Below are positions 46,923-54,480 of a DNA stretch of 64,000 nt, piece after piece. The stretch comes from JAEZDP01 sp964430855. GTDB taxonomy: Bacteria > Acidobacteriota > Vicinamibacteria > Vicinamibacterales > Vicinamibacteraceae. Numbering within the stretch: position 1 is the stretch's first letter; each line of letters begins with the position of its first letter. The stretch spans positions 4,346-68,345 of the forward strand of contig CAYSHC010000010.1 in the NCBI GenBank assembly GCA_964430855.1, in the 5' to 3' direction. A model generated the notes under the pieces. The model worked only from the letters and a program-made list of their open reading frames with translations, made no database searches and was not told the origin of the DNA. The position numbers and the translations under genes were made by a program.

Positions 46923-48469
46923 CCTTTCCGCTGCTCTCCACGATCGTCTTCCTGCCGCTGCTCGGTGCGCTGGGCGTGCTGGCCATCCCCAACCGGGACG
47001 GCAGCCGCAACGGCCTCATCCGCCAGGTGGCCCTCGGCGTCTCGCTGGCCGTCCTCGTGGTCACGCTGGTGCTGTGGAGCCGCTTCGACGGCACGTCGGC
47101 CGACTTCCAGTTCATCGAGCGGGTGCCGTGGATCCCGGCCTTCGGCATCGACTACCACATCGGCGTCGACGGCATCAGCCTCTGGCTGGTGGTGCTCACC
47201 GGCTTCCTGACGCCCCTCGCGCTGCTCTCGTCGTGGGAGTCGGTGCAGTCTAAGGTCAAGGCCTTCAGCTTCTACGTGCTGGCGCTCGAGGCCTGCATGC
47301 TGGGCGTCTTCGTCGCGCTCGACCTGTTCCTCTTCTACGTCTTCTGGGACGCCATGCTCATCCCGATGTACTTCCTCATCGGGATCTATGGCTACGACCA
47401 GCGCGTCTACGCGGCGGTGAAGTTCATCCTCTACACGATGGCGGGCAGCGTGCTGATGCTGCTGGCCATCATCGGCCTGGCCGTGCTGCACGCGCAGGCG
47501 ACCGGCCAGTACAGCTTCGACGTGCTGCGGCTCTACGAGCTGCAGATTCCGCGCGACACGCAGCTGTGGTTCTTCCTGGCCTTCGCGCTCGCGTTTGCCA
47601 TCAAGGTGCCGCTCTTCCCGTTCCACACCTGGCTGCCCGACGCGCACGTGCAGGCGCCGACGGCCGGATCGGTCATCCTCGCCGGCGTGCTGCTGAAGAT
47701 GGGCACCTACGGCCTGCTGCGCTTCGCCTTCCCGCTGTTCCCGGACGCCGCGCTCGAGTGCGCGCCCTACCTGGGCGTGCTGGCCGTCATCGGCATCATC
47801 TACGGCGCGCTCGTCGCCATGGTGCAGCCCGACATGAAGAAGCTCGTGGCGTACTCTTCGGTGAGCCACATGGGCTTCATCGTCCTCGGCATCTGCGCCG
47901 TGAACATGCAGGGCGTCCAGGGCGCCCTCTACCAGATGCTCAACCACGGCGTGAGCACCGGCGGGCTGTTCCTGATCGTCGGCATGCTGTCGGACCGCCG
48001 CCACACGCGCCTCATCGCCGAGTACGGCGGGCTGAAGCACGTGATGCCGCGCCTCGTCGCCGCGTTCCTGCTGATCACCCTCTCGTCGATCGGCATGCCC
48101 GGGTTCAACGGCTTCATCGGCGAGTTCCTCTCGCTCGTCGGCGCGTACCGCTGGAACCCGACGCTGGCGGCGTTTGCGACCTCGGGCGTCATCCTTTCGG
48201 CTGTCTACATGCTGTGGCTCTTCCAGCGTGTGAACTACGGCCCCGTCACCAACCCGAAGAACGAGCGCCTGCCTGACCTGTCGCCCCGCGAGTGGGCGGC
48301 CCTGGGGCCGGCCCTCGTGATGGTGATCGTGATGGGCGTGGTGCCCCAGTTCTTCCTCGCGCCCATGGCGCCGTCGGTCGACCGCCTCGTGCAGCGCATC
48401 CACGCGCAGCGCCCGATGGTGGCCGACGTCGAGCTGCCGGCGACGACTCCTGCAGAGGCCCGTCGATGA
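46919..48469 (+). CDS. nuoM: NADH-quinone oxidoreductase subunit M
   Basis: 516 residues, 14-helix antiporter-like proton channel. FYVFWDAMLIPMYFLIGIYG holds the key Glu/Lys region, and KVPLFPFHTWLPDAHVQAPT is the Lys-bearing helix. AYSSVSHMGFIVLGI and FNGFIGEFLSL follow. Overlaps nuoL before it and nuoN after it by four bases each. Confidence 0.97.
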   Translation: MTFPLLSTIVFLPLLGALGVLAIPNRDGSRNGLIRQVALGVSLAVLVVTLVLWSRFDGTSADFQFIERVPWIPAFGIDYHIGVDGISLWLVVLTGFLTPLALLSSWESVQSKVKAFSFYVLALEACMLGVFVALDLFLFYVFWDAMLIPMYFLIGIYGYDQRVYAAVKFILYTMAGSVLMLLAIIGLAVLHAQATGQYSFDVLRLYELQIPRDTQLWFFLAFALAFAIKVPLFPFHTWLPDAHVQAPTAGSVILAGVLLKMGTYGLLRFAFPLFPDAALECAPYLGVLAVIGIIYGALVAMVQPDMKKLVAYSSVSHMGFIVLGICAVNMQGVQGALYQMLNHGVSTGGLFLIVGMLSDRRHTRLIAEYGGLKHVMPRLVAAFLLITLSSIGMPGFNGFIGEFLSLVGAYRWNPTLAAFATSGVILSAVYMLWLFQRVNYGPVTNPKNERLPDLSPREWAALGPALVMVIVMGVVPQFFLAPMAPSVDRLVQRIHAQRPMVADVELPATTPAEARR

Positions 48470-49899
48470 CCGACCTGCAAGCCATCATGCCGGCGCTCAT
48501 CGTCACGCTCACCGCGATCGTGACGATGGTGGCCGAGACCTTCCAGACCAGGGGCGAGCGCGTGCCGCTCGGCGGCCTCGGCCTCATCGGCCTGACCGGC
48601 GCCGCCATCGCGTCGGTGCTGCTCTGGAACCGCGACCTCACGGGCTTCGGCGTCATGCGCGCCGACAACTTCGCGCTGTTCCTGAACATCACGCTGTGCA
48701 TCATCGGCGCGCTGACCATCACGCTGTCGGCCGATGTCGTCGAACGGCAGCGACTGCCGGCGGGCGAGTACTACGCGCTCACGCTGTTTGCCGTCGCCGG
48801 CATGATGCTCATGGCCGGCGCGAGCGACCTCCTGTTGATCTTCCTGTCGCTCGAGGTGATGTCGCTGTCGGTCTACGTGCTCACCGGCATCCGCCGCAGC
48901 AGCGAGGTGGGGGCCGAGGCGGCCTTCAAGTACTTCCTGATGGGCGCCTTCTCGAGCGCGTTCTTCCTGTACGGCGTCGCCTTCACCTACGCCGTGGTCG
49001 GCAGCACGCGCCTCGAGGTGGTGGCCGGCGCCCTGGCCATGCAGGCGGACGGTCCGGGCGTGCTCGGGCTGCTCGCCGTCGGCCTGCTGCTGGTGGGCTT
49101 CGCCTTCAAGGTGTCGGCCGTGCCGTTCCACCAGTGGACGCCTGATGCCTACGAGGGCGCGCCGACACTGGTGACCGGCTTCATGTCGACCGGCGTCAAG
49201 GCGGCGGCCTTCGGGGCGTTCGTCCGCGTCTTCCTCTCGGCGCTCGAGCCGCTGCACGCCGACTGGGCGCCGATCGTCTCGGCCGTCGCCGTCGCGACGA
49301 TGGTGATCGGCACCGTGGTGGGCGTGGCGCAGAACAACATCAAGCGCATGCTGGCGTACTCGGCCATCGCGCACGCCGGCTACCTGCTGGTCGGCCTCGT
49401 GGCCGCCAACTCGGTCGGCAAGGCCGGCATCCTGTACTACCTGCTGGCCTACGGCGTGACCAACGTCGCGGCGTTCGGCGTCGCCGCGCTGCTGTCCACC
49501 GAGGACCACGCGCACGACGCCGTCCGCGACTTCGCCGGCCTCGGCAGGCGCCGGCCCGTGATGGCCGCGCTGATGACCATCTTCCTGCTCTCGCTCGGCG
49601 GGTTCCCGCCGACGGCCGGCTTCGTGGCCAAGTGGTACGTCTTCGCGGCGGCCGTCCAGGAAGGCTACTTCGGCCTCGCCATCATCGGCGTGCTGACGAG
49701 CGTCATCTCGGTGTTCTTCTACCTGCGGATCATCGTGATGATGTACATGGCCGAGGACGAGGCGATCGACCCGGCGCCCGCGGTGCCGCGCTCGGCGCTC
49801 ACGGGCCTGGCCCTCGCGACCGGCGCCATCCTGTACATGGGCGTCGTCCCCGGACACGTGGTGGACCTGGCGGTGCAGAGCGTGCAGGGGCTGTTCTGA
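48466..49899 (+). CDS. nuoN: NADH-quinone oxidoreductase subunit N
   Basis: 477 residues, 14-helix antiporter-like subunit and last gene of the operon. LEVMSLSVYVLTGIRR, KVSAVPFHQWTPDAYEGAPT and AYSAIAHAGYLLVGL are the conserved channel motifs. ATG 48466 overlaps the nuoM stop. No strong terminator follows; a repeat cluster begins 5 bases after the stop. Confidence 0.96.
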   Translation: MTDLQAIMPALIVTLTAIVTMVAETFQTRGERVPLGGLGLIGLTGAAIASVLLWNRDLTGFGVMRADNFALFLNITLCIIGALTITLSADVVERQRLPAGEYYALTLFAVAGMMLMAGASDLLLIFLSLEVMSLSVYVLTGIRRSSEVGAEAAFKYFLMGAFSSAFFLYGVAFTYAVVGSTRLEVVAGALAMQADGPGVLGLLAVGLLLVGFAFKVSAVPFHQWTPDAYEGAPTLVTGFMSTGVKAAAFGAFVRVFLSALEPLHADWAPIVSAVAVATMVIGTVVGVAQNNIKRMLAYSAIAHAGYLLVGLVAANSVGKAGILYYLLAYGVTNVAAFGVAALLSTEDHAHDAVRDFAGLGRRRPVMAALMTIFLLSLGGFPPTAGFVAKWYVFAAAVQEGYFGLAIIGVLTSVISVFFYLRIIVMMYMAEDEAIDPAPAVPRSALTGLALATGAILYMGVVPGHVVDLAVQSVQGLF

Positions 49900-49904
49900 C
49901 GCCG

Positions 49905-49947
49905 TGGCTCATGCCTCCATGCTTCACGCTTCATGGGTGATGCCTGA
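49905..49947. repeat. Intergenic short-repeat cluster, inverted orientation
   Basis: CATGCCTCCATGCTTCACGC and following bases read on the other strand as GGCATCA, CATGAAGC, GAAGCATG and AGGCATGAG, the same words as the clusters at 40926-40996 and 50391-50438. It lies just after nuoN and on the downstream side of the decayed four-helix-bundle gene. Confidence 0.7.
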
Positions 49948-50018
49948 GGCCGGAGGCTAGAGGCCTGGACCGCGCGTGAGCCCGCGGGGGCAGCGAGGAT
50001 CGGCTGAGCCCGCGCCTC

Positions 50019-50250
50019 TCAGAGCTGCGTTTCGAACGCCTCTTTCTCTTCGCGATCGAGGCCCTGGCGATGAAGTCGGGCCGTGTCTGCGCGGCGGAGG
50101 CCTCGCTCATGTTCGCGCCCACCGAGGTTCCAGCGCGAACCAGCTGGCGCAGGACGGGGCGCGAGGCCAGGTCGCGAAACCACGGGGCGCCCCGCATGGT
50201 GAGGAGCGCGAGTGCAGCCGGAACGAACGCTCGGTGATCTCGTGTGCCAT
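50019..50250 (-). pseudogene. Decayed four-helix-bundle protein (S23/TIGR02436-like)
   Basis: From ATG 50250 the frame gives MAHEITERSFR, a typical start of this family. After one shift near 50215 the next frame gives ALALLTMRGAPWFRDLASRP and QLVRAGTSVGANMSEASAAQ, then RPDFIARASIA, the family core. After a second shift near 50050 comes KEAFETQL followed by TGA where the family has a Trp codon. Two frameshifts and a premature stop within about 230 bases mark it as broken. The role of the family is unknown; members often occur as inserts or orphan genes. The rest of the 526-base gap 49900-50425 holds the two repeat clusters and nothing else I can support. Confidence 0.75.
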
Positions 50251-50390
50251 GGGCTCGGGTGCGTGCAGGTCGCGCGCCCGGCGGTTACAGGCCGGACCAG
50301 GCACCTGCCAACGCCCCCCGTCGGTCAGGTCGCAGGATCTGCAATCATCATCGAGAGCAACGGATGCGGATTCTGCGCCCGCCGTCACGC

Positions 50391-50438
50391 ACCAGGCACT
50401 CGACATGACGCATGAGGCATGAAGCATGAAGCATGACG
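50391..50438. repeat. Intergenic short-repeat cluster running into the rfbB start
   Basis: Words GCACC-AGGCA, GCATGAG and three consecutive GCATGA(A) units at 50417-50437. The ATG of the next gene (50426) lies inside the second unit. Same family as the clusters at 40926-40996 and, inverted, 49905-49947. Confidence 0.75.
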
Positions 50439-51493
50439 TGCTCCTCGTCACCGCCGGCTTCATCGGTGCGAACTTCGTCCACGAGTGGCTCGCCACCCGC
50501 CCGGGGCGCATCGTCAACCTCGACAAGCTGACGTATGCGGGGAATCCCGAGAACCTCGCGGGCCTCGACGCCGACAGGCACCTGCTCGTGCGGGGCGACA
50601 TCGGCGACAGGGCGACGGTCGGCGCGATCCTGCGGGAGCATCGGCCGCGCGCGGTGGTGCACTTCGCGGCCGAGAGCCACGTGGACCGCTCGATCCACGG
50701 CCCCGCGGCGTTCGTCGAGACGAACCTGGTCGGGACGTTCTCGCTGCTCGAGGAAGTGCGGGAGTACTGGAGCGCGCTCGAGGGCGAGCCGCGCGACGCC
50801 TTCCGGTTCCTGCACGTGTCGACCGACGAGGTGTACGGCTCGCTTGGCCCCGACGACCCGGCGTTCACCGAGGCCACGCCGTACGCGCCCAACAGCCCGT
50901 ACTCGGCGTCGAAGGCCGGGTCCGACCACCTCGTCCGCGCGTACCACCACACATACGGCCTGCCGACGCTGACGACCAACTGCTCGAACAACTACGGGCC
51001 CTTCCAGTTCCCCGAGAAGCTGGTGCCGCTCGTGATCCACAACGCGCTGCACGGCCGGCCGCTGCCGATCTACGGCGACGGCAAGAACGTGCGCGACTGG
51101 CTCTACGTCCGCGACCATTGCCGCGCGATCATGCGCGTGCTCGAGGCGGGCGATCCGGGCGAGGTCTACAACATCGGCGGCAACAGCGAGAAGACGAACC
51201 TCGAGACGGTGCACACGGTGTGCGCCATCCTCGACGAGCTGCGGCCGCGGCCCGACGGCTCGGCCCACGCCTCGCTGATCCAGTTCGTGAAGGACCGTCC
51301 CGGCCACGACCGGCGCTACGCCATCGACCCGACGAAGATCCGCACCACCCTCGGCTGGGAGCCCGACGAGACCTTCGAGAGCGGCGTGCGCCAGACGGTG
51401 CAGTGGTACCTCGACCACCAGGACTGGGTGGCGCACGTCACGAGCGGCGCCTACAGGGAGTGGGTCGACACGCACTACGGCGGATCGGCCTGA
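50426..51493 (+). CDS. rfbB: dTDP-glucose 4,6-dehydratase-like, NAD loop shortened by two residues
   Basis: 355 residues, extended SDR. HFAAESHVDRSIHGP, STDEVYGSLGPDD, YSASKAGSDHLVRAYHHTYG and NCSNNYGPFQFPEKL identify the RfbB/RmlB family, which makes the 4-keto-6-deoxy intermediate of dTDP-rhamnose and related sugars. The N-terminal loop reads LLVTAGFIGANF, whereas the family has VTGGAGFIG, so the first Gly-Gly of the GxxGxxG motif is missing. No rmlA, rmlC or rmlD is nearby. The start codon lies in a repeat cluster. The enzyme may be inactive, or the six bases may be lost in assembly. Confidence 0.88.
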   Translation: MKHDVLLVTAGFIGANFVHEWLATRPGRIVNLDKLTYAGNPENLAGLDADRHLLVRGDIGDRATVGAILREHRPRAVVHFAAESHVDRSIHGPAAFVETNLVGTFSLLEEVREYWSALEGEPRDAFRFLHVSTDEVYGSLGPDDPAFTEATPYAPNSPYSASKAGSDHLVRAYHHTYGLPTLTTNCSNNYGPFQFPEKLVPLVIHNALHGRPLPIYGDGKNVRDWLYVRDHCRAIMRVLEAGDPGEVYNIGGNSEKTNLETVHTVCAILDELRPRPDGSAHASLIQFVKDRPGHDRRYAIDPTKIRTTLGWEPDETFESGVRQTVQWYLDHQDWVAHVTSGAYREWVDTHYGGSA

Positions 51494-51512
51494 CCCGCAC
51501 GTCCGCGTGCCC

Positions 51513-52946
51513 CTACCGCGCCACCTGCAGGCCGGGCGCGCACGCGGTGGCCGCGGCTGCTGCAACGGCCTCGTCCATCTCCGGCGGGACCGTCCGCAGG
51601 TCGAGACAGACCTCGTCGTCCACGATCCGCGCGATGACGGGCGGCGTGCCGCCGCGCAGCCGCGCCAGGACCGCGTCCGGGCCCTGCGGACCCGTGAGTG
51701 CCACGAGCGTCGTCCGGAGCGTCTGCCCCGGCGTGGTGCCGCCGCCAATCGTGGAGGCGCCGTCGACGCACCGTGCCGTGACGCCGCGGGCGCGGAGCCG
51801 CGCCGCGAGCGTGTCCGCGCGCGAACGCAGGGTCTCCGGCGAGACGGCAATCATAGCCATCACGGGCACTTCGTCGATCGCGCGGCCGCGCTGCCACAGG
51901 CGCAGCGTCGCCTCGAGCGCCGCGTAGGTGACCTTGTCGACGCGGACGGCCCGCATCAGCGGATGCCGTCGCACCTGCGCGACGAGGTCGGCCCGGCCGA
52001 CGAGCACCCCGCACTGCGGGCCGCCGAGCAGCTTGTCGCCGCTGAAGGCCACCAGGGCAGCGCCGGCAGTGATGCTCGCGCGGACGTCCGGCTCGCTGGC
52101 GAGCGCGCGGACGGCGTCCTCCGGCAGCCGCCCTGCCTCGATGACGTCGAACCCCAGCCAGCCGCTCCCGAGGTCCTCGAGCAGCGGCACCTCCAGCTGC
52201 CGGGCCAGCGCGGCCAGCTCGCCGACCGCCGGACGCTCGGTGAAGCCGTCGATGCGGAAGTTCGACGGGTGAACCCGCAGCAGTGCCGCGGTGCGCGCCG
52301 AAACGGCCGCCGCGTAATCGGCGGGACGCGTGCGGTTGGTGGTGCCCACCTCGCGCAGCTGCGCGCCGGAGGCGCGCATCACGTCCGGCACACGGAAGCC
52401 CCCGCCAATCTCGACCAGCTCGCCGCGCGAGATGACCACCTCGCGCCCGGCGGCCAGCGCGGCCAGCATGACGGTGACGGCCGACGCCGTGTTGTTGGCG
52501 ACCACCGCGGCCTCGGCGCCGGTGAGCTCGCAGAGCAGGCGCTCCGCATGCACGTGCCGCGACCCGCGGCCGCCGCTGCCGATGTCGAACTCGAGCGTCG
52601 AGTAGCCGGCCGCGACCTCGCTGGCGGCGTCGAGTGCGGCCCTGGCGAGCGGCGCCCGCCCGAGGTTGGTATGGACGATGACGCCCGTCGCGTTGATGAC
52701 GGGCCGCAGCGTGGAGTGCGCCGCGCGGGCAAGGGCGGCGGCGGCGCGCGCCTCGATCTCGGCGGCTGCCGCGTCGGGCGAATCGACGTGGGCCGCGCCG
52801 CCCGCGAGCAGCTCCTCGCGCAGCGCGTCGGCGGCCTTCCGGACCGCCGTCCTGGCCGGCGCGTCGCCGTGGCGTGCGGCAAGTGCGCGCACGCCCTGCC
52901 GCGCCAGCAGGGCATCGACGGCCGGGATCAACCGCGCGCGCGACAT
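51513..52946 (-). CDS. selA: L-seryl-tRNA(Sec) selenium transferase
   Basis: 477 residues, PLP enzyme that turns Ser-tRNA(Sec) into Sec-tRNA(Sec). PVINATGVIVHTNLGRAPLA is the N-terminal signature, NNTASAVTVML and EVGTTNRT follow, and FSGDKLLGGPQCG holds the PLP lysine near residue 303. The C-terminal end contains STIGGGTTPGQTL. ATG 52946 was chosen over in-frame codons up to 52988 because it gives the usual SelA N-terminus. It converges with rfbB (19-base gap). No selB, selD or tRNA-Sec is in this window. Confidence 0.95.
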   Translation of the reverse strand: MSRARLIPAVDALLARQGVRALAARHGDAPARTAVRKAADALREELLAGGAAHVDSPDAAAAEIEARAAAALARAAHSTLRPVINATGVIVHTNLGRAPLARAALDAASEVAAGYSTLEFDIGSGGRGSRHVHAERLLCELTGAEAAVVANNTASAVTVMLAALAAGREVVISRGELVEIGGGFRVPDVMRASGAQLREVGTTNRTRPADYAAAVSARTAALLRVHPSNFRIDGFTERPAVGELAALARQLEVPLLEDLGSGWLGFDVIEAGRLPEDAVRALASEPDVRASITAGAALVAFSGDKLLGGPQCGVLVGRADLVAQVRRHPLMRAVRVDKVTYAALEATLRLWQRGRAIDEVPVMAMIAVSPETLRSRADTLAARLRARGVTARCVDGASTIGGGTTPGQTLRTTLVALTGPQGPDAVLARLRGGTPPVIARIVDDEVCLDLRTVPPEMDEAVAAAAATACAPGLQVAR

Positions 52947-52990
52947 GGCTCGCGATGCTACCATTCCCGAGGCCCGTGGGCCCTGCACGC

Positions 52991-53422
52991 ATGAGTCATC
53001 CTGCCGATCCCGAGGAGCCGCTGCCGAAGTACCGTCCGCGCGAGCGGTTCTGGCCCTATACCGACCTGCCGGAGCAGCCCGATCAGGAGGAGCTCGAGGC
53101 GCTCGACCCCGACCTCCGGGTCGCGCTGTACGGGCCCGAGGCGCAGCCGTTCTCCTTCACGCTGGTGTTCCCGAAGGTCGCCGACCCCGAGTACGAGAGG
53201 GCCGTTGAACTTGCGCGGAGGAGTGCCGATTACCGGGAAGTCGGGTCAGGCGAGTCGTTCAGGATTCGCGCCCGGTTCCGTCCGGACCAGGTCGAGCAGC
53301 TGCGTGACCTGTTCGCGATCGTCGGGCGGTTCGAGGGGTGCGAGGTCCTCGTGGACGATCGTCCGCTGCCGTACGCGCGGGAGCTGTGGCTGCCGCTCAC
53401 CTGGTTCTTGCTGCCGCGCTGA
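52991..53422 (+). CDS. Hypothetical protein
   Basis: 143 residues, acidic, no membrane helix or signal peptide. The first 45 residues are rich in Pro and acidic residues (PADPEEPLPKYRPRERFWPY). The rest alternates predicted strands and helices (FSFTLVFPKVADPEYERAVE, FRPDQVEQLRDLFAIVGRFE). I do not recognise a family. It is divergent from selA (44-base gap) and 27 bases before the next gene, with which it is likely cotranscribed. Codon use (GC-rich third positions) looks like a real gene. Confidence 0.65.
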   Translation: MSHPADPEEPLPKYRPRERFWPYTDLPEQPDQEELEALDPDLRVALYGPEAQPFSFTLVFPKVADPEYERAVELARRSADYREVGSGESFRIRARFRPDQVEQLRDLFAIVGRFEGCEVLVDDRPLPYARELWLPLTWFLLPR

Positions 53423-53449
53423 GGGCGCTGCCGCCGGAGGTCCCTGCCC

Positions 53450-54058
53450 GTGCCAGAGCCGAGTCCCGTCGATCGCGAGCTGCAGGGCCTCGCGGCCGAC
53501 CTGCGCAAGCTCGAGGCCGAGTACACGATGTACTTTGCCGGGCGCCTGCCGCGCCCGCCCTACGAGAGCCGTGGCCGGTTCGAGCAGGCCATCAAGCGCC
53601 TCGAGCGCGGACGGTTCGACACGCAGGTGCAGCGCTTCCAGTTCGCCGCGCTCCAGGCGCGCTTCGCGTCCTTCGCCGACCTGTGGGACCGGGGCGTCCG
53701 CGCGCGCGAGGAAGGCCGGTCGACGCCCTTCACGCGCCAGGCGCAGGGCGGGGCCGACGGAGGCACGGGAGAGCAGGGCACCGTCGTCCACGACACCGCG
53801 CTGTCGGATCCCGTGACCCAGATCGACAAGCTGCGCGACCTCTACGACGCGCTGATGGACGCCCGGCGCGAGCACGGGCACGAGGTCGTGCCGTTCCACC
53901 GCTTCGCGGACCTCGTCAAGCGTCAGGTCACGGAACTGCGGCAGCGGCACCAGAGCGACGAGGTGTCGTTCCGGGTGGTCGTCGACGGCGGCTGGGTGAG
54001 CTTCAAGGCCTGGTCCGGCGGCGGGGGACAGGCCGGGGCGGCGGGGGGCGATACGTAA
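53450..54058 (+). CDS. Hypothetical protein resembling the MXAN_5187 C-terminal family
   Basis: 202 residues. The N-terminal half contains LEAEYTMYFAGRLPRPPYES and RFQFAALQARFASFADLWDRG, a pattern I associate with the MXAN_5187 C-terminal family of myxobacteria and Acidobacteriota; this is from memory and unverified. A low-complexity Gly/Ala-rich linker near 100-110 separates a helical second half (IDKLRDLYDALMDARREHGH), and the tail is Gly-rich. Start GTG 53450 has GGAGG nine bases upstream. Function unknown. Confidence 0.6.
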   Translation: MPEPSPVDRELQGLAADLRKLEAEYTMYFAGRLPRPPYESRGRFEQAIKRLERGRFDTQVQRFQFAALQARFASFADLWDRGVRAREEGRSTPFTRQAQGGADGGTGEQGTVVHDTALSDPVTQIDKLRDLYDALMDARREHGHEVVPFHRFADLVKRQVTELRQRHQSDEVSFRVVVDGGWVSFKAWSGGGGQAGAAGGDT

Positions 54059-54093
54059 GAGGCCGGGGACCGAACGAGGGGGAGGAGAAAGAG

Positions 54094-54115
54094 GCGAGGG
54101 GAGGGATCGCCTCGC
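54094..54115 (-). terminator. Possible terminator of the cold-shock gene
   Basis: GCGAGG (54094-54099) pairs with CCTCGC (54110-54115) across a 10-base loop, ten bases after the cold-shock stop. Read on the minus strand it is followed by a pyrimidine-rich stretch (CTCTTTCTCC) that is not a pure T-tract, so efficiency is uncertain. Confidence 0.35.
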
Positions 54116-54124
54116 TGCGCGGAC

Positions 54125-54334
54125 CTATCCGATGCGCGTCACGTTGCCTGCCTGCGGGCCCTTCGGGCCTTCGACAATCTCGAACTCCACATGCTGCCCT
54201 TCGTCAAGCGTGCGAAAGCCAGTCCCCTGGATGGCCGAGAAGTGCACGAACACGTCCGCGCCGCCGCCACGCTCGATGAAGCCGTAGCCCTTGGCGTTGT
54301 TGAACCACTTGACCTTCCCGCTGATCCGTTCCAT
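54125..54334 (-). CDS. cspA: Cold-shock domain protein
   Basis: 69 residues, single OB-fold RNA chaperone. GKVKWFNNAKGYGFIE contains RNP1 and ADVFVHFSAI contains RNP2; the ending GPQAGNVTRIG is standard. ATG 54334 was chosen because the family begins there (MERISGKVKWF); the open frame extends to 54493 but reads through a structured leader. AGGCAGG lies upstream as a ribosome-binding site. Divergent from purH. Confidence 0.96.
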   Translation of the reverse strand: MERISGKVKWFNNAKGYGFIERGGGADVFVHFSAIQGTGFRTLDEGQHVEFEIVEGPKGPQAGNVTRIG

Positions 54335-54355
54335 CGTACCGACCTGCCTTGCCTC

Positions 54356-54380
54356 GCTGCCAGCGCATCGGGCTGGCAGC
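54356..54380 (-). promoter_or_regulatory. Perfect 9-bp hairpin in the cold-shock gene leader
   Basis: GCTGCCAGC (54356-54364), loop of seven bases, GCTGGCAGC (54372-54380). It lies 22-46 bases upstream of the cspA start, between the ribosome-binding site and any promoter further up, so it would be in the mRNA leader. It is also upstream of purH in the 146-base shared gap. Confidence 0.6.
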
Positions 54381-54480
54381 AGTGACGCGGACCCCCAGCG
54401 GCCCCGCGTACCGGAACGTGCCGCGCTCGCCAGCTTCGACGGTTGCGGTGCCCGGCGCCCGACAGGATAGACCATTTCCG

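Noticed and set aside
49948..50018. Strong terminator after nuoN
   Set aside because: Only a weak AGGCC/GGCCT pairing is seen, with no T-tract.
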